Positions 49,012-58,223 of a DNA stretch of 64,000 nt are shown in pieces. The translations under genes and the position numbers were made by a program. The stretch's first letter is position 1, and every line of letters begins with the position of its first letter. The notes below the pieces were generated by a model that saw only the letters and a list, made by a program, of their open reading frames with translations, was not told where the DNA came from and made no database searches. The stretch is from Ramlibacter montanisoli (GTDB lineage Bacteria; Pseudomonadota; Gammaproteobacteria; Burkholderiales; Burkholderiaceae_C). Location: contig NZ_JABFCS010000001.1 in NCBI RefSeq assembly GCF_013087525.1, positions 2,728,001 to 2,792,000 on the forward strand. The letters run 5' to 3'.

Positions 49012-50116
49012 ATGGACGCAGAACGCATCAACCTGATCGGTACGACCCTGGCTGACCTCCAGGCGCGTACCGGGGATCTCCGGAGGTATCTTTGACTTCG
49101 ATGCCAAATCGGAGCGCCTGAGGACGGTCAACGCCTCGCTGGAAGACCCGGGCGTCTGGAACGACCCCAAGAAGGCCCAGGAGCTGGGCCGCGAGAAGAA
49201 GCAGCTTCGATGACGTCGTCGTCACCATCCAGAGGTTGGAGAGCGAGCTGTCGGACAACCTCGAGCTCTACGAGATGAGCAAGGAGGAAGGCGACGAAGC
49301 CGGCCTCGCGACCATCGAGGACGAAGCGTCCAAGCTCGAATCCACCGTGAAGGACCTCGAGTTCCGCCGCATGTTCAACCAGCCGGCGGACCCGAGCAAC
49401 TGCTTCCTGGACCTGCAGGCGGGCGCCGGCGGCACGGAAGCGTGCGACTGGGCCAGCATGCTGATGCGGCAGTACATCAAGTACGCCGAACGCAAGGGCT
49501 TCAGTACACGGTGGAAGACGAGACGCCGGGCGACGTCGCGGGCATCAAGAGCGCCACCATCAAGATCGAGGGCGAGTACGCCTTCGGCCTGCTGCGCACG
49601 GAAACCGGCGTGCACCGCCTGGTGCGCAAGTCGCCCTTCGACTCCTCGGGCGGCCGCCACACCAGCTTCGCCAGCGTGTTCGTCTATCCGGAGATCGACG
49701 ACTCGATCGAGATCGACATCAACCCCGCGGACGTGCGCACCGACACCTACCGCGCTTCCGGCGCGGGCGGCCAGCACATCAACAAGACCGATTCGGCGGT
49801 GCGGCTGACGCACATCCCCACCGGCATCGTGGTGCAGTGCCAGGACAGCCGCAGCCAGCACAGCAACCGCGACGTCGCCTGGCGGCGCCTGCGCTCGCGC
49901 CTGTACGACTTCGAGATGCGCAAGCGCATGGAGGCGCAGCAGAAGCTGGAGGACAGCAAGACCGACGTCGGCTGGGGCCACCAGATCCGCAGCTACGTGC
50001 TGGACCAGAGCCGCATCAAGGACCTGCGCACGGGCGTGGAGATCTCCAACACGCAGAAGGTGCTGGACGGCGACCTGGACACGTTCATCGAGGCGTCCCT
50101 GAAGCAGGGCGTGTGA
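49012..50116 (+). CDS. prfB: Peptide chain release factor 2 with programmed +1 frameshift; two extra indels
   Basis: Recognises UGA and UAA stop codons and releases the peptide; about 367 residues. The autoregulatory frameshift site is intact at 49081-49096: GGAGG, TAT, CTT, TGA, C, giving LRRYL then DFDAKSERL after the +1 shift. Catalytic GGQ reads [21 protein letters not shown] and the stop-recognition region is [31 protein letters not shown]. Two further breaks look like sequence errors: one extra base at about 49207 (KKQLDDVVV expected) and one missing C near 49503 (KGFQYTVEDE). The stop overlaps the next ATG. Confidence 0.93.
49081..49096 (+). promoter_or_regulatory. Programmed +1 ribosomal frameshift site of prfB
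   Basis: An internal Shine-Dalgarno GGAGG sits three bases upstream of the slippery CTT-TGA-C, as in other prfB genes. Low release factor 2 lets ribosomes pause at TGA and slip forward one base, so the factor controls its own level. Confidence 0.92.
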
Positions 50117-50787
50117 TGGCGCACCGCGTCCGCGCCCTCGTCTTCGACATGGACGGCACGATGGTCGACTCCATGCCGGCGCATGCGCGCAGCTGGGAGG
50201 TGTTCACGCGCCGCCACGGCATCCGCATGTCCGTCGAGGAGGTGCTGCAAAAGACCACCGGCCGCACCGGCGTCGAGTGCATCCGCATCCTGATGGGCGA
50301 GGACGTGCCCGAGGACCGGGCCCTGGAACTGATAGCCGAGAAGGAAGCGATCTACCGCGACTTCTTCGGCAAGGAGTTCCGCGAGGTTGCGGGCTTTCGC
50401 GACTTCGCGCGCGACGTCACGACGCGCGGCCTGAAGCTCGCCGTGGCCACCGCCGGCGACCGCCACAACATCGCCTTCGCCCTGGAACACCTGAAGCTCG
50501 CGCGCAGGCCCGACGCCATCGTCGGCGGCGACGAGGGCATCGCCGGCAAGCCGGAGCCGGCCCTGTTCCTGGAAGCGGCGCGCCGCGTGCAGGCCGCGCC
50601 CGCGGAATGCGTCGTCTTCGAGGACGCCCCCTTCGGCATCGAGGCGGCCCGCCGCGCCGGCATGCGCGCGGTGGCGATCTGCTCCACGCACGGCGCCGAG
50701 GAACTCGCCGGACCCCACGTGATCGCCCAGGTGCGCGACTACCGAGAACTCATGAACAACGAATTTCTGGAGAGCCTCCATGCGTGA
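50116..50787 (+). CDS. HAD-superfamily phosphatase/phosphoglucomutase-like protein
   Basis: A 223-residue cytoplasmic HAD hydrolase with a C1 cap. Motif I is VFDMDGTMVDS, motif II the T of LAVATAGDR, motif III K of GIAGKPEP and motif IV VVFEDAPFGIEAA. The order and spacing fit the beta-phosphoglucomutase/phosphoglycolate phosphatase group; the substrate is not determinable. The ATG overlaps the prfB stop and the last eight bases overlap pepN, giving a three-gene coupled unit. Confidence 0.9.
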   Translation: MAHRVRALVFDMDGTMVDSMPAHARSWEVFTRRHGIRMSVEEVLQKTTGRTGVECIRILMGEDVPEDRALELIAEKEAIYRDFFGKEFREVAGFRDFARDVTTRGLKLAVATAGDRHNIAFALEHLKLARRPDAIVGGDEGIAGKPEPALFLEAARRVQAAPAECVVFEDAPFGIEAARRAGMRAVAICSTHGAEELAGPHVIAQVRDYRELMNNEFLESLHA

Positions 50788-53422
50788 AGGAACTTCCAAG
50801 GTGATCTACCGCGCGGACTACCAGCCGCCGGCCTTCTGGATCGACACCGTGGAACTGGTGTTCGACCTCGACCCGGCCAAGACGCGCGTGCTCAACCGCA
50901 TGCGCGTGCGCCGCAACCCGGACGTGATGCCGCAGCCGCTGCGGCTGGACGGCGAGGAGCTGAACCTCGCGCGCGTGCTGGTGGGCGGCCAGGGTACCTC
51001 CTTCAAGATGGAGGAAGGGCAGCTGGTGCTGGAGAACCTGCCGGAGGGCAACGAGCCCTTCGAGCTGGAGATCTTCACCACCTGCGCGCCCGCGAAGAAC
51101 ACCAAGCTGATGGGCCTGTACGTCAGCAACGACTCCTTCTTCACCCAGTGCGAGGCCGAGGGCTTCCGCCGCATCACCTACTTCCTGGACCGCCCGGACG
51201 TGATGGCCAGCTACACGGTGACGCTGCGCGCGGACAAGCGCAAGTACCCGGTGCTCCTGTCCAACGGCAACCTGGTGGCGCAGGGCGACCTGGAAGACGG
51301 CCGCCACTACGCCAAGTGGGTCGATCCCTTCCGCAAGCCCAGCTACCTGTTCGCGCTGGTCGCGGGCCAGCTGGTGTGCCGCGAGCAGCGCATCAGCGCG
51401 CGCAGCGGCCGCGACCACCTGCTGCAGGTGTACGTGCGCCCGGGTGACCTGGACAAGACCGAGCACGCGATGAACTCGCTGATGGCTTCGGTGGCCTGGG
51501 ACGAGGCGCGCTTCGGCCTGGAGCTGGACCTGGAGCGCTTCATGATCGTCGCGACCAGCGACTTCAACATGGGCGCGATGGAGAACAAGGGCCTGAACAT
51601 CTTCAACACGAAGTACGTTCTCGCCAACCAGGCCACGGCCACCGACACCGACTACGGCAACATCGAGTCGGTGGTCGGCCACGAGTACTTCCACAACTGG
51701 ACCGGCAACCGCGTGACCTGCCGCGACTGGTTCCAGCTCTCGCTGAAGGAAGGCCTGACCGTTTTCCGCGACCAGGAGTTCAGCCAGGACCTCGCCGGCG
51801 ACGTCTCGGCGCGCGCCGTCAAGCGCATCGAGGACGTGCGCGTGCTGCGCACCGCGCAGTTCCCCGAGGACGCCGGCCCGATGGCGCACCCGGTGCGCCC
51901 GGACCAGTACCTGGAGATCAACAACTTCTACACCGTCACGGTGTACGAAAAGGGCGCCGAGGTCGTGCGCATGATGCAGGCCCTGGTGGGCCGCGAAGGC
52001 TTCGCCAAGGGCCTGTCGCTGTACTTCCAGCGGCACGACGGCCACGCGGTCACCTGCGACGACTTCGCCCAGGCGATCGCCGAGGCCAATCCCGATTCGC
52101 AGCTGGCGCAGCGGCTGGAGCAGTTCCGCCGCTGGTACAGCCAGGCGGGCACGCCGCGCGTGCGCGTGCAGACGCACTTCGACGCCGTGTCCGGCATCTA
52201 CTCGCTGACGCTCACGCAGTCCTGCGGCGCGACGCCGGGCCAGCCGGACAAGCAGCCCTTCGTGATCCCGATCGCGCTGGGCCTGCTGGATGCGGAGGGC
52301 CGCGAGCTCACCAGCGGCATGCACGTGCTGACGCAGGCGGCCGAGACGCTCACCTTCCCCGGCTATTCGGCCGAGCCGGTGCCCTCGCTGCTGCGCGGCT
52401 TCAGCGCGCCGGTGATCCTGGAGTACGACTACAGCGACCGGCAGCTGCTGACGCTGCTGGCCAACGACACCGATCCCTTCAACCGCTGGGAAGCGGCGCA
52501 GCGCCTGGCCACCGGCCGCGCGCTCACCTACATCCGCGGCGACCTGCCGGTGGAACTGGACGCGCCCTACGTGGAGGCCATGCGAACGGTGCTGCGGCAC
52601 CCGGCGCTGGATGCGGCCTTCAAGGAGCTGGTGCTGACGCTGCCCGCGGAGACCTACATCGCCGAGCAGCTGGACGTGGTCGATCCGCAGCGCATCCACG
52701 CGGTGCGCGAAGCGATGCGCCAGCAGCTTTCGCAGGCGCTGTACGCCGACTGGGAGTGGGCCTACGAGGCGCACAAGGACAGCGGTGCCTACCGGCCGGA
52801 TCCCGTGTCCAGCGGCCGGCGCGCGCTGGCCGGCCTCGCGCTCGCGCACCTGTGCCTGGCCGCGCGCACGAGCGGCGACAACGTCTGGCCGGGCAAGGCC
52901 TACCAGCGCTTCAAGGACGCGTCCAACATGACGGACCGCTTCAACGCCCTGGCCGCCCTGGTGATCTCGGGCCACGAGCTGGCCGCGCAGGCGCTGCAAC
53001 GCTTCCACGCGATGTTCCGCAACGAGCCCCTGGTCCTGGACAAGTGGTTCGCGCTGCAGGCCGGTGCCCCGGACCGCAACGGCAACGTGCTGCCGGTGGT
53101 GAAGCAGCTGATGCAGCACCCGGACTTCAACATCCGCAACCCGAACCGCGCGCGCAGCGTGATCTTCAGCTACTGCAGCGCCAATCCGGGCGGCTTCCAC
53201 CGCGCCGACGCCGCGGGCTACGTGTACTGGAGCGAGCGGGTGATGGAACTCGATGCGATCAACCCGCAGGTCGCCGCCCGCCTGGCGCGCGCCCTGGACC
53301 GCTGGAAGAAGCTGGCCGAGCCCCTGCGCGGCGCCGCCCGCGAGGCCATCGCCCGCGTGGCCGCCAAGCCGGACCTGAGCAACGACGTGCGCGAGGTGGT
53401 CACCCGCGCCCTGGCGGATTAA
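50780..53422 (+). CDS. pepN: Aminopeptidase N
   Basis: An 880-residue M1-family zinc metallopeptidase that trims N-terminal residues from peptides. The exopeptidase motif GAMENKGLNIFN and the zinc site HEYFHNWTGNRVTCRDWFQLSLKEGLTVFRDQEF are present; the two His and the downstream Glu are the ligands. The C-terminal helical domain is complete (ending NDVREVVTRALAD). Length equals the proteobacterial norm of about 870-890. It is cotranscribed after the HAD gene and lies nine bases before fbp. Confidence 0.97.
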   Translation: MREGTSKVIYRADYQPPAFWIDTVELVFDLDPAKTRVLNRMRVRRNPDVMPQPLRLDGEELNLARVLVGGQGTSFKMEEGQLVLENLPEGNEPFELEIFTTCAPAKNTKLMGLYVSNDSFFTQCEAEGFRRITYFLDRPDVMASYTVTLRADKRKYPVLLSNGNLVAQGDLEDGRHYAKWVDPFRKPSYLFALVAGQLVCREQRISARSGRDHLLQVYVRPGDLDKTEHAMNSLMASVAWDEARFGLELDLERFMIVATSDFNMGAMENKGLNIFNTKYVLANQATATDTDYGNIESVVGHEYFHNWTGNRVTCRDWFQLSLKEGLTVFRDQEFSQDLAGDVSARAVKRIEDVRVLRTAQFPEDAGPMAHPVRPDQYLEINNFYTVTVYEKGAEVVRMMQALVGREGFAKGLSLYFQRHDGHAVTCDDFAQAIAEANPDSQLAQRLEQFRRWYSQAGTPRVRVQTHFDAVSGIYSLTLTQSCGATPGQPDKQPFVIPIALGLLDAEGRELTSGMHVLTQAAETLTFPGYSAEPVPSLLRGFSAPVILEYDYSDRQLLTLLANDTDPFNRWEAAQRLATGRALTYIRGDLPVELDAPYVEAMRTVLRHPALDAAFKELVLTLPAETYIAEQLDVVDPQRIHAVREAMRQQLSQALYADWEWAYEAHKDSGAYRPDPVSSGRRALAGLALAHLCLAARTSGDNVWPGKAYQRFKDASNMTDRFNALAALVISGHELAAQALQRFHAMFRNEPLVLDKWFALQAGAPDRNGNVLPVVKQLMQHPDFNIRNPNRARSVIFSYCSANPGGFHRADAAGYVYWSERVMELDAINPQVAARLARALDRWKKLAEPLRGAAREAIARVAAKPDLSNDVREVVTRALAD

Positions 53423-53431
53423 AGTACACGC

Positions 53432-54430
53432 ATGAGCACGACTTCCCTCACCCGCTACCTCGTCGAACAGCAGCGCACGCACGGCCACATCCCGGGGCAG
53501 CTGCGCCTCCTGATCGAAGTGGTCGCGCGCGCCTGCAAGCGCATCAGCCACGCCGTGAACAAGGGCGCGCTCGGCGACGTGCTGGGCTCCGCCGGCACCG
53601 GCAACGTGCAGGGAGAGATCCAGAAGAAGCTGGACATCATCGCCAACGAGGTGCTGATCGAGGCCAACGAATGGGGCGGCCACCTGGCCGGCATGGCCAG
53701 CGAGGAAATGGAAGGCATCTACGTGGTGCCCAACCGCTTCCCCAAGGGCGAGTACCTGCTGCTGTTCGACCCGCTCGACGGCTCCTCCAACATCGAGGTC
53801 AACGTGAGCATCGGCACCATCTTCAGCGTGCTGAAAATGCCCGAGGACGACCGCGGCGTGGACGAAGGCGACTTCCTGCAGTGCGGCCACAAGCAGGTGG
53901 CCGCGGGCTACTGCATCTACGGCCCGCAGACCACGCTGGTGCTGACCGTGGGCGACGGCGTGGCGATGTTCACGCTGGACCGCGAGCAGGGATCCTTCGT
54001 GCTGACCGAGGAGAACGTGAGGATCCCCGAGGACACCAGGGAATTCGCGATCAACATGTCGAACATGCGCCACTGGGACGCCCCGGTGAAGCGCTACATC
54101 GACGAATGCCTGGCCGGCAAGGAAGGCCCGCGCGGCAAGGACTTCAACATGCGCTGGGTCGCCTCCATGGTGGCCGACGTCCACCGGATCCTCACGCGCG
54201 GCGGCATCTTCATGTACCCCTGGGACAAGCGCGAGCCGGACAAGCCCGGCAAGCTGCGCCTGATGTACGAGGCCAACCCCATGGGCTGGCTGGTCGAACA
54301 GGCCGGCGGCATGGCCACCAATGGCAAGCAGCGCATCCTGGACATCCAGCCCAAGAAGCTGCACGAGCGGGTGTCGGTGATCCTCGGGTCGAAGAACGAG
54401 GTGGAGCGGGTCACTTCCTACCACTGCTAG
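53432..54430 (+). CDS. fbp: Fructose-1,6-bisphosphatase class 1
   Basis: Hydrolyses fructose-1,6-bisphosphate to fructose-6-phosphate in gluconeogenesis; 332 residues. The metal site is EMEGIYVV and [20 protein letters not shown]; the substrate region includes [23 protein letters not shown]. Complete, with the closing [11 protein letters not shown]. No frame errors. The gene follows pepN by nine bases and ends before a hairpin and the tRNA-Thr promoter. Confidence 0.97.
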   Translation: MSTTSLTRYLVEQQRTHGHIPGQLRLLIEVVARACKRISHAVNKGALGDVLGSAGTGNVQGEIQKKLDIIANEVLIEANEWGGHLAGMASEEMEGIYVVPNRFPKGEYLLLFDPLDGSSNIEVNVSIGTIFSVLKMPEDDRGVDEGDFLQCGHKQVAAGYCIYGPQTTLVLTVGDGVAMFTLDREQGSFVLTEENVRIPEDTREFAINMSNMRHWDAPVKRYIDECLAGKEGPRGKDFNMRWVASMVADVHRILTRGGIFMYPWDKREPDKPGKLRLMYEANPMGWLVEQAGGMATNGKQRILDIQPKKLHERVSVILGSKNEVERVTSYHC

Positions 54431-54437
54431 AACGCGG

Positions 54438-54464
54438 TGGGTCCCCGCCCGGGCGGGGACGATG
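54438..54464 (+). repeat. Palindromic GGGTCCCCGCC element, copy after fbp
   Basis: TGGGTCCCCGCCCGGGCGGGGACGATG forms a long GC hairpin without a T run. It closely resembles the element inside paaD at 59472-59498. It may end or stabilise the fbp mRNA. Confidence 0.5.
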
Positions 54465-54475
54465 CGGGCTTTGGC

Positions 54476-54481
54476 TATAAT
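54476..54481 (+). promoter_or_regulatory. -10 box of tRNA-Thr
   Basis: A perfect TATAAT lies ten bases before the first base of the tRNA. No good -35 box is seen at the expected distance. Confidence 0.6.
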
Positions 54482-54491
54482 TGCGGGCTTC

Positions 54492-54567
54492 GCCGGAGTA
54501 GCTCAGTCGGTAGAGCAGCTCATTCGTAATGAGAAGGTCGGGGGTTCGATTCCTCTCTCCGGCACCA
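54492..54567 (+). tRNA. tRNA-Thr (anticodon CGT)
   Basis: A 76-base cloverleaf with acceptor GCCGGAG/CTCCGGC, discriminator A and encoded CCA. D-arm GCTCAGTCGGTAGAGC, anticodon loop TTCGTAA and T-arm GGTTCGATTCC are all regular. Confidence 0.96.
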
Positions 54568-54572
54568 GACAG

Positions 54573-54606
54573 AAAACCCCGCACGTTCGCGCGTGCGGGG
54601 TTTTTT
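54573..54606 (+). terminator. Terminator after tRNA-Thr
   Basis: CCCCGCACG and CGTGCGGGG form a 9-bp stem with a six-base loop, preceded by AAAA and followed by six T. Confidence 0.9.
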
Positions 54607-54651
54607 CATTGCGCGCTCCGGTACCATGCTGCATCGCAACATGGAGCAGCG

Positions 54652-55641
54652 GTGAACGTCGACGAGTCGTACAGCGAGCTGGGGCTGCACCCCGAGTGCA
54701 GCGATGCGGAGATCAAGACCGCGTGGCGGCGGCTGGCCGCGCGCTGGCACCCGGATCGCAACGCCAGTCCGCAGGCCCTGCGCAAGATCCAGCGCATCAA
54801 CCGCGCGCTGGACGAGATCCGCCGCGCGCGCGACAGCGCGCATGCACCGCTCGCCGAACCCGATGAGCCAGCGCAGCCCGCACCGGCGGTGCACGAGCAG
54901 GTGGTCGAACTCGCGCTGGAGGAAGCCCTGGCCGGCTGCACGCGCACCCTGCACGGCGAGCTGGTGGACGGCTGCGCGGACTGCAATGCCACCGGCGTGG
55001 AGCCGCAGCCGGGCACCTGCCGCGAATGCGGCGGCAGCGGGCGCGCGCGCCAGCAACTGTGGTTCGCGTGGATGGCCTCGCCCGCCAAGTGCAAGGCATG
55101 CCACGGCGAAGGCGTCGCGCGCCATGCTTGCGCGCGCTGCGAAGGCAGCGGCCAGGCGGCGCCGGTCAAGTACCGCTGCAAGGTGCAGATCCCCTGCGGC
55201 TCCCGCCACGGCGACGTGCTGCAGGTCGCCTTGCGCGTGCAGGCGGCGGCCGGCAAGCGCAGCGAGACGCTGCGCGTGCGCATCGCCTTGCAGGAACATG
55301 CCTTCTTCGCGCTGCAGGAGGACGGCACGGTCCGCTGCGAGCTGCCGGTGGACGGCTTCGCCTGGATGGCGAACCGCTGGATCGAGGTGCCCACGCCGGG
55401 CGGCCTGCAGCAGATGCGGCTGCGCCGTGGCTTCCTCACCTACCGCATCAAGGCGCAGGGCTGGCCGACCGCCGCCGGCGAGCGCGCCGACTGCATCGTC
55501 ACGGTCGATCCGCAGTTCCCCGAGGAGTTCGGCAAGGAGCAGGACGCGCTGGTCGATCGCCTGATGGCCGGCAACGCGCGAGCGCCCAAGCTTGCGCAAT
55601 GGCGCCAGCGCATGGCGGACTGGCAGGCCGGGCGGCGCTAG
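54652..55641 (+). CDS. DnaJ-like co-chaperone with zinc-finger domain
   Basis: A 329-residue cytoplasmic Hsp40-like protein. The J domain (about 1-60) contains the HPD tripeptide in RWHPDRNASP. There is no Gly/Phe-rich linker. A zinc domain has four CxxCxxxG units (CADCNATG, CRECGGSG, CKACHGEG, CARCEGSG), followed by a DnaJ_C-like substrate domain. It is shorter than true DnaJ (about 375) and lacks the G/F segment, so it is a specialised J protein. The start is GTG 54652 after GGAGCAGC; no ATG is in frame. It ends convergent with the cytochrome gene, overlapping by four bases. Confidence 0.85.
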   Translation: MNVDESYSELGLHPECSDAEIKTAWRRLAARWHPDRNASPQALRKIQRINRALDEIRRARDSAHAPLAEPDEPAQPAPAVHEQVVELALEEALAGCTRTLHGELVDGCADCNATGVEPQPGTCRECGGSGRARQQLWFAWMASPAKCKACHGEGVARHACARCEGSGQAAPVKYRCKVQIPCGSRHGDVLQVALRVQAAAGKRSETLRVRIALQEHAFFALQEDGTVRCELPVDGFAWMANRWIEVPTPGGLQQMRLRRGFLTYRIKAQGWPTAAGERADCIVTVDPQFPEEFGKEQDALVDRLMAGNARAPKLAQWRQRMADWQAGRR

Positions 55642-56114
55642 CGGCTCGCCGCCGCCTTGTTCTTCAGGGCCGCGGCGTTGACCTGCTCCTGCTTGTCGCG
55701 GATGCCGGCCGGCCACTTCGACTTGATCCACGAAAGCACCGCGACGATCTCCGCGTCCGTCAGCACGCCCTCGTACGCGGGCATGGCCGACTGGTAGTCC
55801 TTCAGGTTGGCCGTCTTGGCCACGCCATGCTTGGTGATGTTGAACAGCACTTCGTCGGGGTGGTGCCAGGTGTGCCCGGTGGCGTCGTGCGGCGGCGCGG
55901 GCAGGCGGCCGCTGGTGTCGCGCGTGCGCCAGTTCGGCTGGCCTTCCAGCTTGGCGCCGTGGCAGGCGGTGCAGTGCCGGTCGTACACGGCCTTGCCCGT
56001 GGCCAGCAGTTGCGCGTCGCCGGTTTCCAGGCGGATCGCCGGCGCGGCGGCGCGCTCGCAGCCGGCCGCCAGCAGGAGCGTTGCGATGACGATGCAGAAG
56101 CGGACTTTTTGCAT
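55638..56114 (-). CDS. c-type cytochrome lipoprotein
   Basis: A 158-residue exported single-haem cytochrome. The signal peptide ends LLLAAGCERA, a lipobox, so it is probably membrane-tethered. The haem site CTACH lies near residue 50 and a Met in SAMPAYEGVLTDAEIVAVLSWIKSKWP is the likely sixth ligand. The C-terminal extension is Lys/Ala-rich. It is not linked to oxidase genes. The stop overlaps that of the DnaJ-like gene. Confidence 0.88.
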   Translation of the reverse strand: MQKVRFCIVIATLLLAAGCERAAAPAIRLETGDAQLLATGKAVYDRHCTACHGAKLEGQPNWRTRDTSGRLPAPPHDATGHTWHHPDEVLFNITKHGVAKTANLKDYQSAMPAYEGVLTDAEIVAVLSWIKSKWPAGIRDKQEQVNAAALKNKAAASR

Positions 56115-56203
56115 GCGCGGAACGTACCACGCGCGCCTGTCAAGATAGGGTTCGCCGCAGTCGGGCGGGCGCTGCCTGCGGAATGGTCACAATGGCGCAA
56201 GCA

Positions 56204-56271
56204 AGCACTGGCGCGGCCCGGCGGACTTGGTCACCTTCTTTTCCACAGGCTTCTCCACCGAAGCTGTGGGA
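56204..56271. repeat. 68-bp dispersed intergenic repeat, copy B
   Basis: Aligns gap-free with 8519-8586; the last 30 bases differ at only a few positions. It contains TTTTCCACA (DnaA-box-like) and the arms CCACA and TGTGG with inner GCTTC/GAAGC. It sits upstream of the pseudouridine synthase gene in the gap 56115-56300. Confidence 0.6.
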
Positions 56272-56300
56272 ATCATCCTACGATTGGCCACGCATTCCCC

Positions 56301-56990
56301 GTGGTCCCCGAAACGCTGCCCATCCTCCACCAGGACGCCTCGCTGGTCGCCGTAGCCAAGCCGGCCGGCCTGCTCGTGCATCCCAGCGCGCTGGACGCGC
56401 ACGAGGAACGCACGGCGCTGAAGCTGCTGCGCGACCAGCTCGGTGCCTGGGTGTGGCCGCTGCACCGGCTGGACAAGGGAACGAGCGGGGTGCTGCTGTT
56501 CGGCAAGAGCGCGGAAGCGGCACGCGAGTGGGGACTCGCCTTCGAGCAGGGACGCGTGCGCAAGCGCTATCTCGCGCTGGTGCGCGGTTGGCCGCCGCTG
56601 TCCGGCGAGATCGACCAGGCGCTGGCGCGCGATCCGGAACTGCCATCGGCCGGCCAGGAGCGGCTGGCGTCGCTCACGCGCTTCGAGCGGCTGGCCTGCT
56701 TCGAGTGGCCGTTCGGCGACGGCCGCCATGCCACCAGCCGCTATGCGCTGGTGGCCGCGGAGCCGGTGACCGGCCGGCGGCACCAGGTGCGCCGCCACTT
56801 CAAGCACATCGCGCATCCGCTGGTGGGTGACACCACCCACGGCAAGGGCGCGCACAACCGCGCGGTGGCCGCGTGGCTGGGCGTGCAGCGCATGTGGCTG
56901 CACTGCGAATGGATGGATCTGCCGGGCGGCGTGCGCGTCTCGGCGCCCTGCGGCGCCGAGTGGCAGCCCTTGCTGGCTGCCGTGCGCTAG
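56301..56990 (+). CDS. RNA pseudouridine synthase (RluA family, TruC-like)
   Basis: A 229-residue enzyme that converts uridine to pseudouridine in RNA. The catalytic Asp is in PLHRLDKGTSGVLLFGKS. GRRHQVRRHFKHIAHPLVGDTTHGKG is the conserved RNA-binding region, and the short N-terminus lacks an S4 domain, as in TruC, which modifies U65 of tRNA. The start is GTG 56301 (VPETLPILHQD); no ATG gives the family N-terminus. The specific target remains inference. Confidence 0.9.
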   Translation: MVPETLPILHQDASLVAVAKPAGLLVHPSALDAHEERTALKLLRDQLGAWVWPLHRLDKGTSGVLLFGKSAEAAREWGLAFEQGRVRKRYLALVRGWPPLSGEIDQALARDPELPSAGQERLASLTRFERLACFEWPFGDGRHATSRYALVAAEPVTGRRHQVRRHFKHIAHPLVGDTTHGKGAHNRAVAAWLGVQRMWLHCEWMDLPGGVRVSAPCGAEWQPLLAAVR

Positions 56991-56994
56991 CCAA

Positions 56995-57474
56995 TCAGCG
57001 CGTGGGCGTCTGGACCGGGCGCACGCGGTGGTCGACCTCGACGTGCTTGCGGCGCAGGCCCAGGAGGCCCAGCAGGCCGAACAGGCCCAGCCAGCCCATG
57101 TCGGGGCCGTCGTCGTCCATGTCGGGGCCGGCGCCCATGGCCTGGGTGGCCGGCGGCGTGCTGGTGCCCACGGCGTCGGCGCTGATGGAGGGCGCGGACG
57201 GTGAGGCGTTGGACATCGTCGTGTCGGGGGCCGGGGCCGGCGTCGCGGCGACGCTGGGCGTCGTCGTCGTCACCGGCGTGCCGGAGCTCGCGCTCGTGTC
57301 CACCCCGGCGCTGGGCGTGGGCGTAGAAGCGGGCACGCCGTACGCGTTGCCCGCGGTGTCGGAGGTGCTGGACTGCGTGGACGCAGCCGGAGCCGTCGTG
57401 GTCTGCGCGAAGGCAGGGAAGGCGCAGGCGATGCCCAGGGCAATCGCGCCGGCGCTCAGGGACAATTTCTTCAT
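56995..57474 (-). CDS. Exported small protein with WGxxGxxG-type C-terminal tail
   Basis: A 159-residue protein. After a signal peptide (SAGAIALGIACAFPAFAQ) comes a low-complexity Thr/Ser/Pro/Ala region without Cys, then an acidic patch and a C-terminal hydrophobic segment MGWLGLFGLLGLLGLRRKH. The Trp/Gly-rich helix ending in Arg-Arg-Lys resembles protein-sorting tails of the WGxxGxxG/CTERM kind. The body may be a glycosylated spacer. Function unknown. It is convergent with the pseudouridine synthase by four bases. Confidence 0.7.
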   Translation of the reverse strand: MKKLSLSAGAIALGIACAFPAFAQTTTAPAASTQSSTSDTAGNAYGVPASTPTPSAGVDTSASSGTPVTTTTPSVAATPAPAPDTTMSNASPSAPSISADAVGTSTPPATQAMGAGPDMDDDGPDMGWLGLFGLLGLLGLRRKHVEVDHRVRPVQTPTR

Positions 57475-57597
57475 GGAGAACTCCTCGATGGAATCCCTCC
57501 ATGGTGGAGGCTGGCCGCGGTCGACCTTGTCGGACCAGTCACCCTGCCGCCGTCAACGAAGGCCGCGCGGCGCGGCCGAGCCAGCGGAACGCGAAGC

Positions 57598-58221
57598 TCA
57601 GCCGACGGCCGCCGCTTCGCGCGCCGGCACCTGCACCGCCTGCAGGCCGCCCAGGAACAGGTCGGCCACCACCGGCGCCATGTCCTCGTAGGCCAGCGCG
57701 CCCTGCGGCTTCATCCACGTGAACATCCAGTTCACCATCCCGAACAGCAGCATGGTGAGCGGCTTGCTCATGGCCGCTTCCTTCAGGTCCGGGCGCAGCG
57801 CCGCGACCACGCGCGCGAAGGCCGCGACCATGTCGCGCTCCTTGCCGAGGATGCGCTCGCGGTCTTCCGGCTGCAGGAACTTCACGTCCTCGGTGAGCAC
57901 GCGGTGCTCGTTCTGCGCGCTGGCGTATTCCTCCACCAGCCGCCGGATCAGCACGCGCATCTGCCCCTGCGGCGTCTTCTCCTGCGCCAGCGCATCGTCG
58001 ACGATGCCCTGCAGGCGCGACACGTGGCCGTCGGCGATGCTCACCAGCAGCTCGTACTTGTCGCGGTAGTAGTGGTACAGCGTGGCCTTGGACAGGCCGC
58101 AGGCCTCGGCCACCTGGTTCATCGAGGTGCCGGGATAGCCGCCGCGCGCGAACAGCGCCGCCGCGCGCTCGAGGATCATCTCGCGCTGGTCGTCGTAGCC
58201 GGCGTGGCGTCCGCGTCCCAT
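57598..58221 (-). CDS. TetR family regulator of the phenylacetate operon (PaaR-like)
   Basis: A 207-residue repressor. The N-terminal helix-turn-helix is TSMNQVAEACGLSKATLYHYYRDKYELL; the C-terminal helical ligand domain follows (TLMLLFGMVNWMFTWMKP). It lies two bases after the paaE stop in the same direction, so it is part of the operon, as in other beta-proteobacteria. By analogy the inducer is phenylacetyl-CoA. A palindrome upstream of paaA is the likely operator. Confidence 0.88.
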   Translation of the reverse strand: MGRGRHAGYDDQREMILERAAALFARGGYPGTSMNQVAEACGLSKATLYHYYRDKYELLVSIADGHVSRLQGIVDDALAQEKTPQGQMRVLIRRLVEEYASAQNEHRVLTEDVKFLQPEDRERILGKERDMVAAFARVVAALRPDLKEAAMSKPLTMLLFGMVNWMFTWMKPQGALAYEDMAPVVADLFLGGLQAVQVPAREAAAVG

Positions 58222-58223
58222 CG

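Noticed and set aside
49012..50116. prfB as a pseudogene because of three frame changes
   Set aside because: One change is the universal programmed shift; the other two match the indel error pattern of the window, and every catalytic motif is intact.
50750..54424. A 1224-codon open frame on the minus strand opposite pepN and fbp
   Set aside because: It is the antisense shadow of two well-conserved genes; in DNA this GC-rich, antisense frames stay open by codon bias. Its translation is low-complexity (R, V, H, A, G) without recognisable domains.
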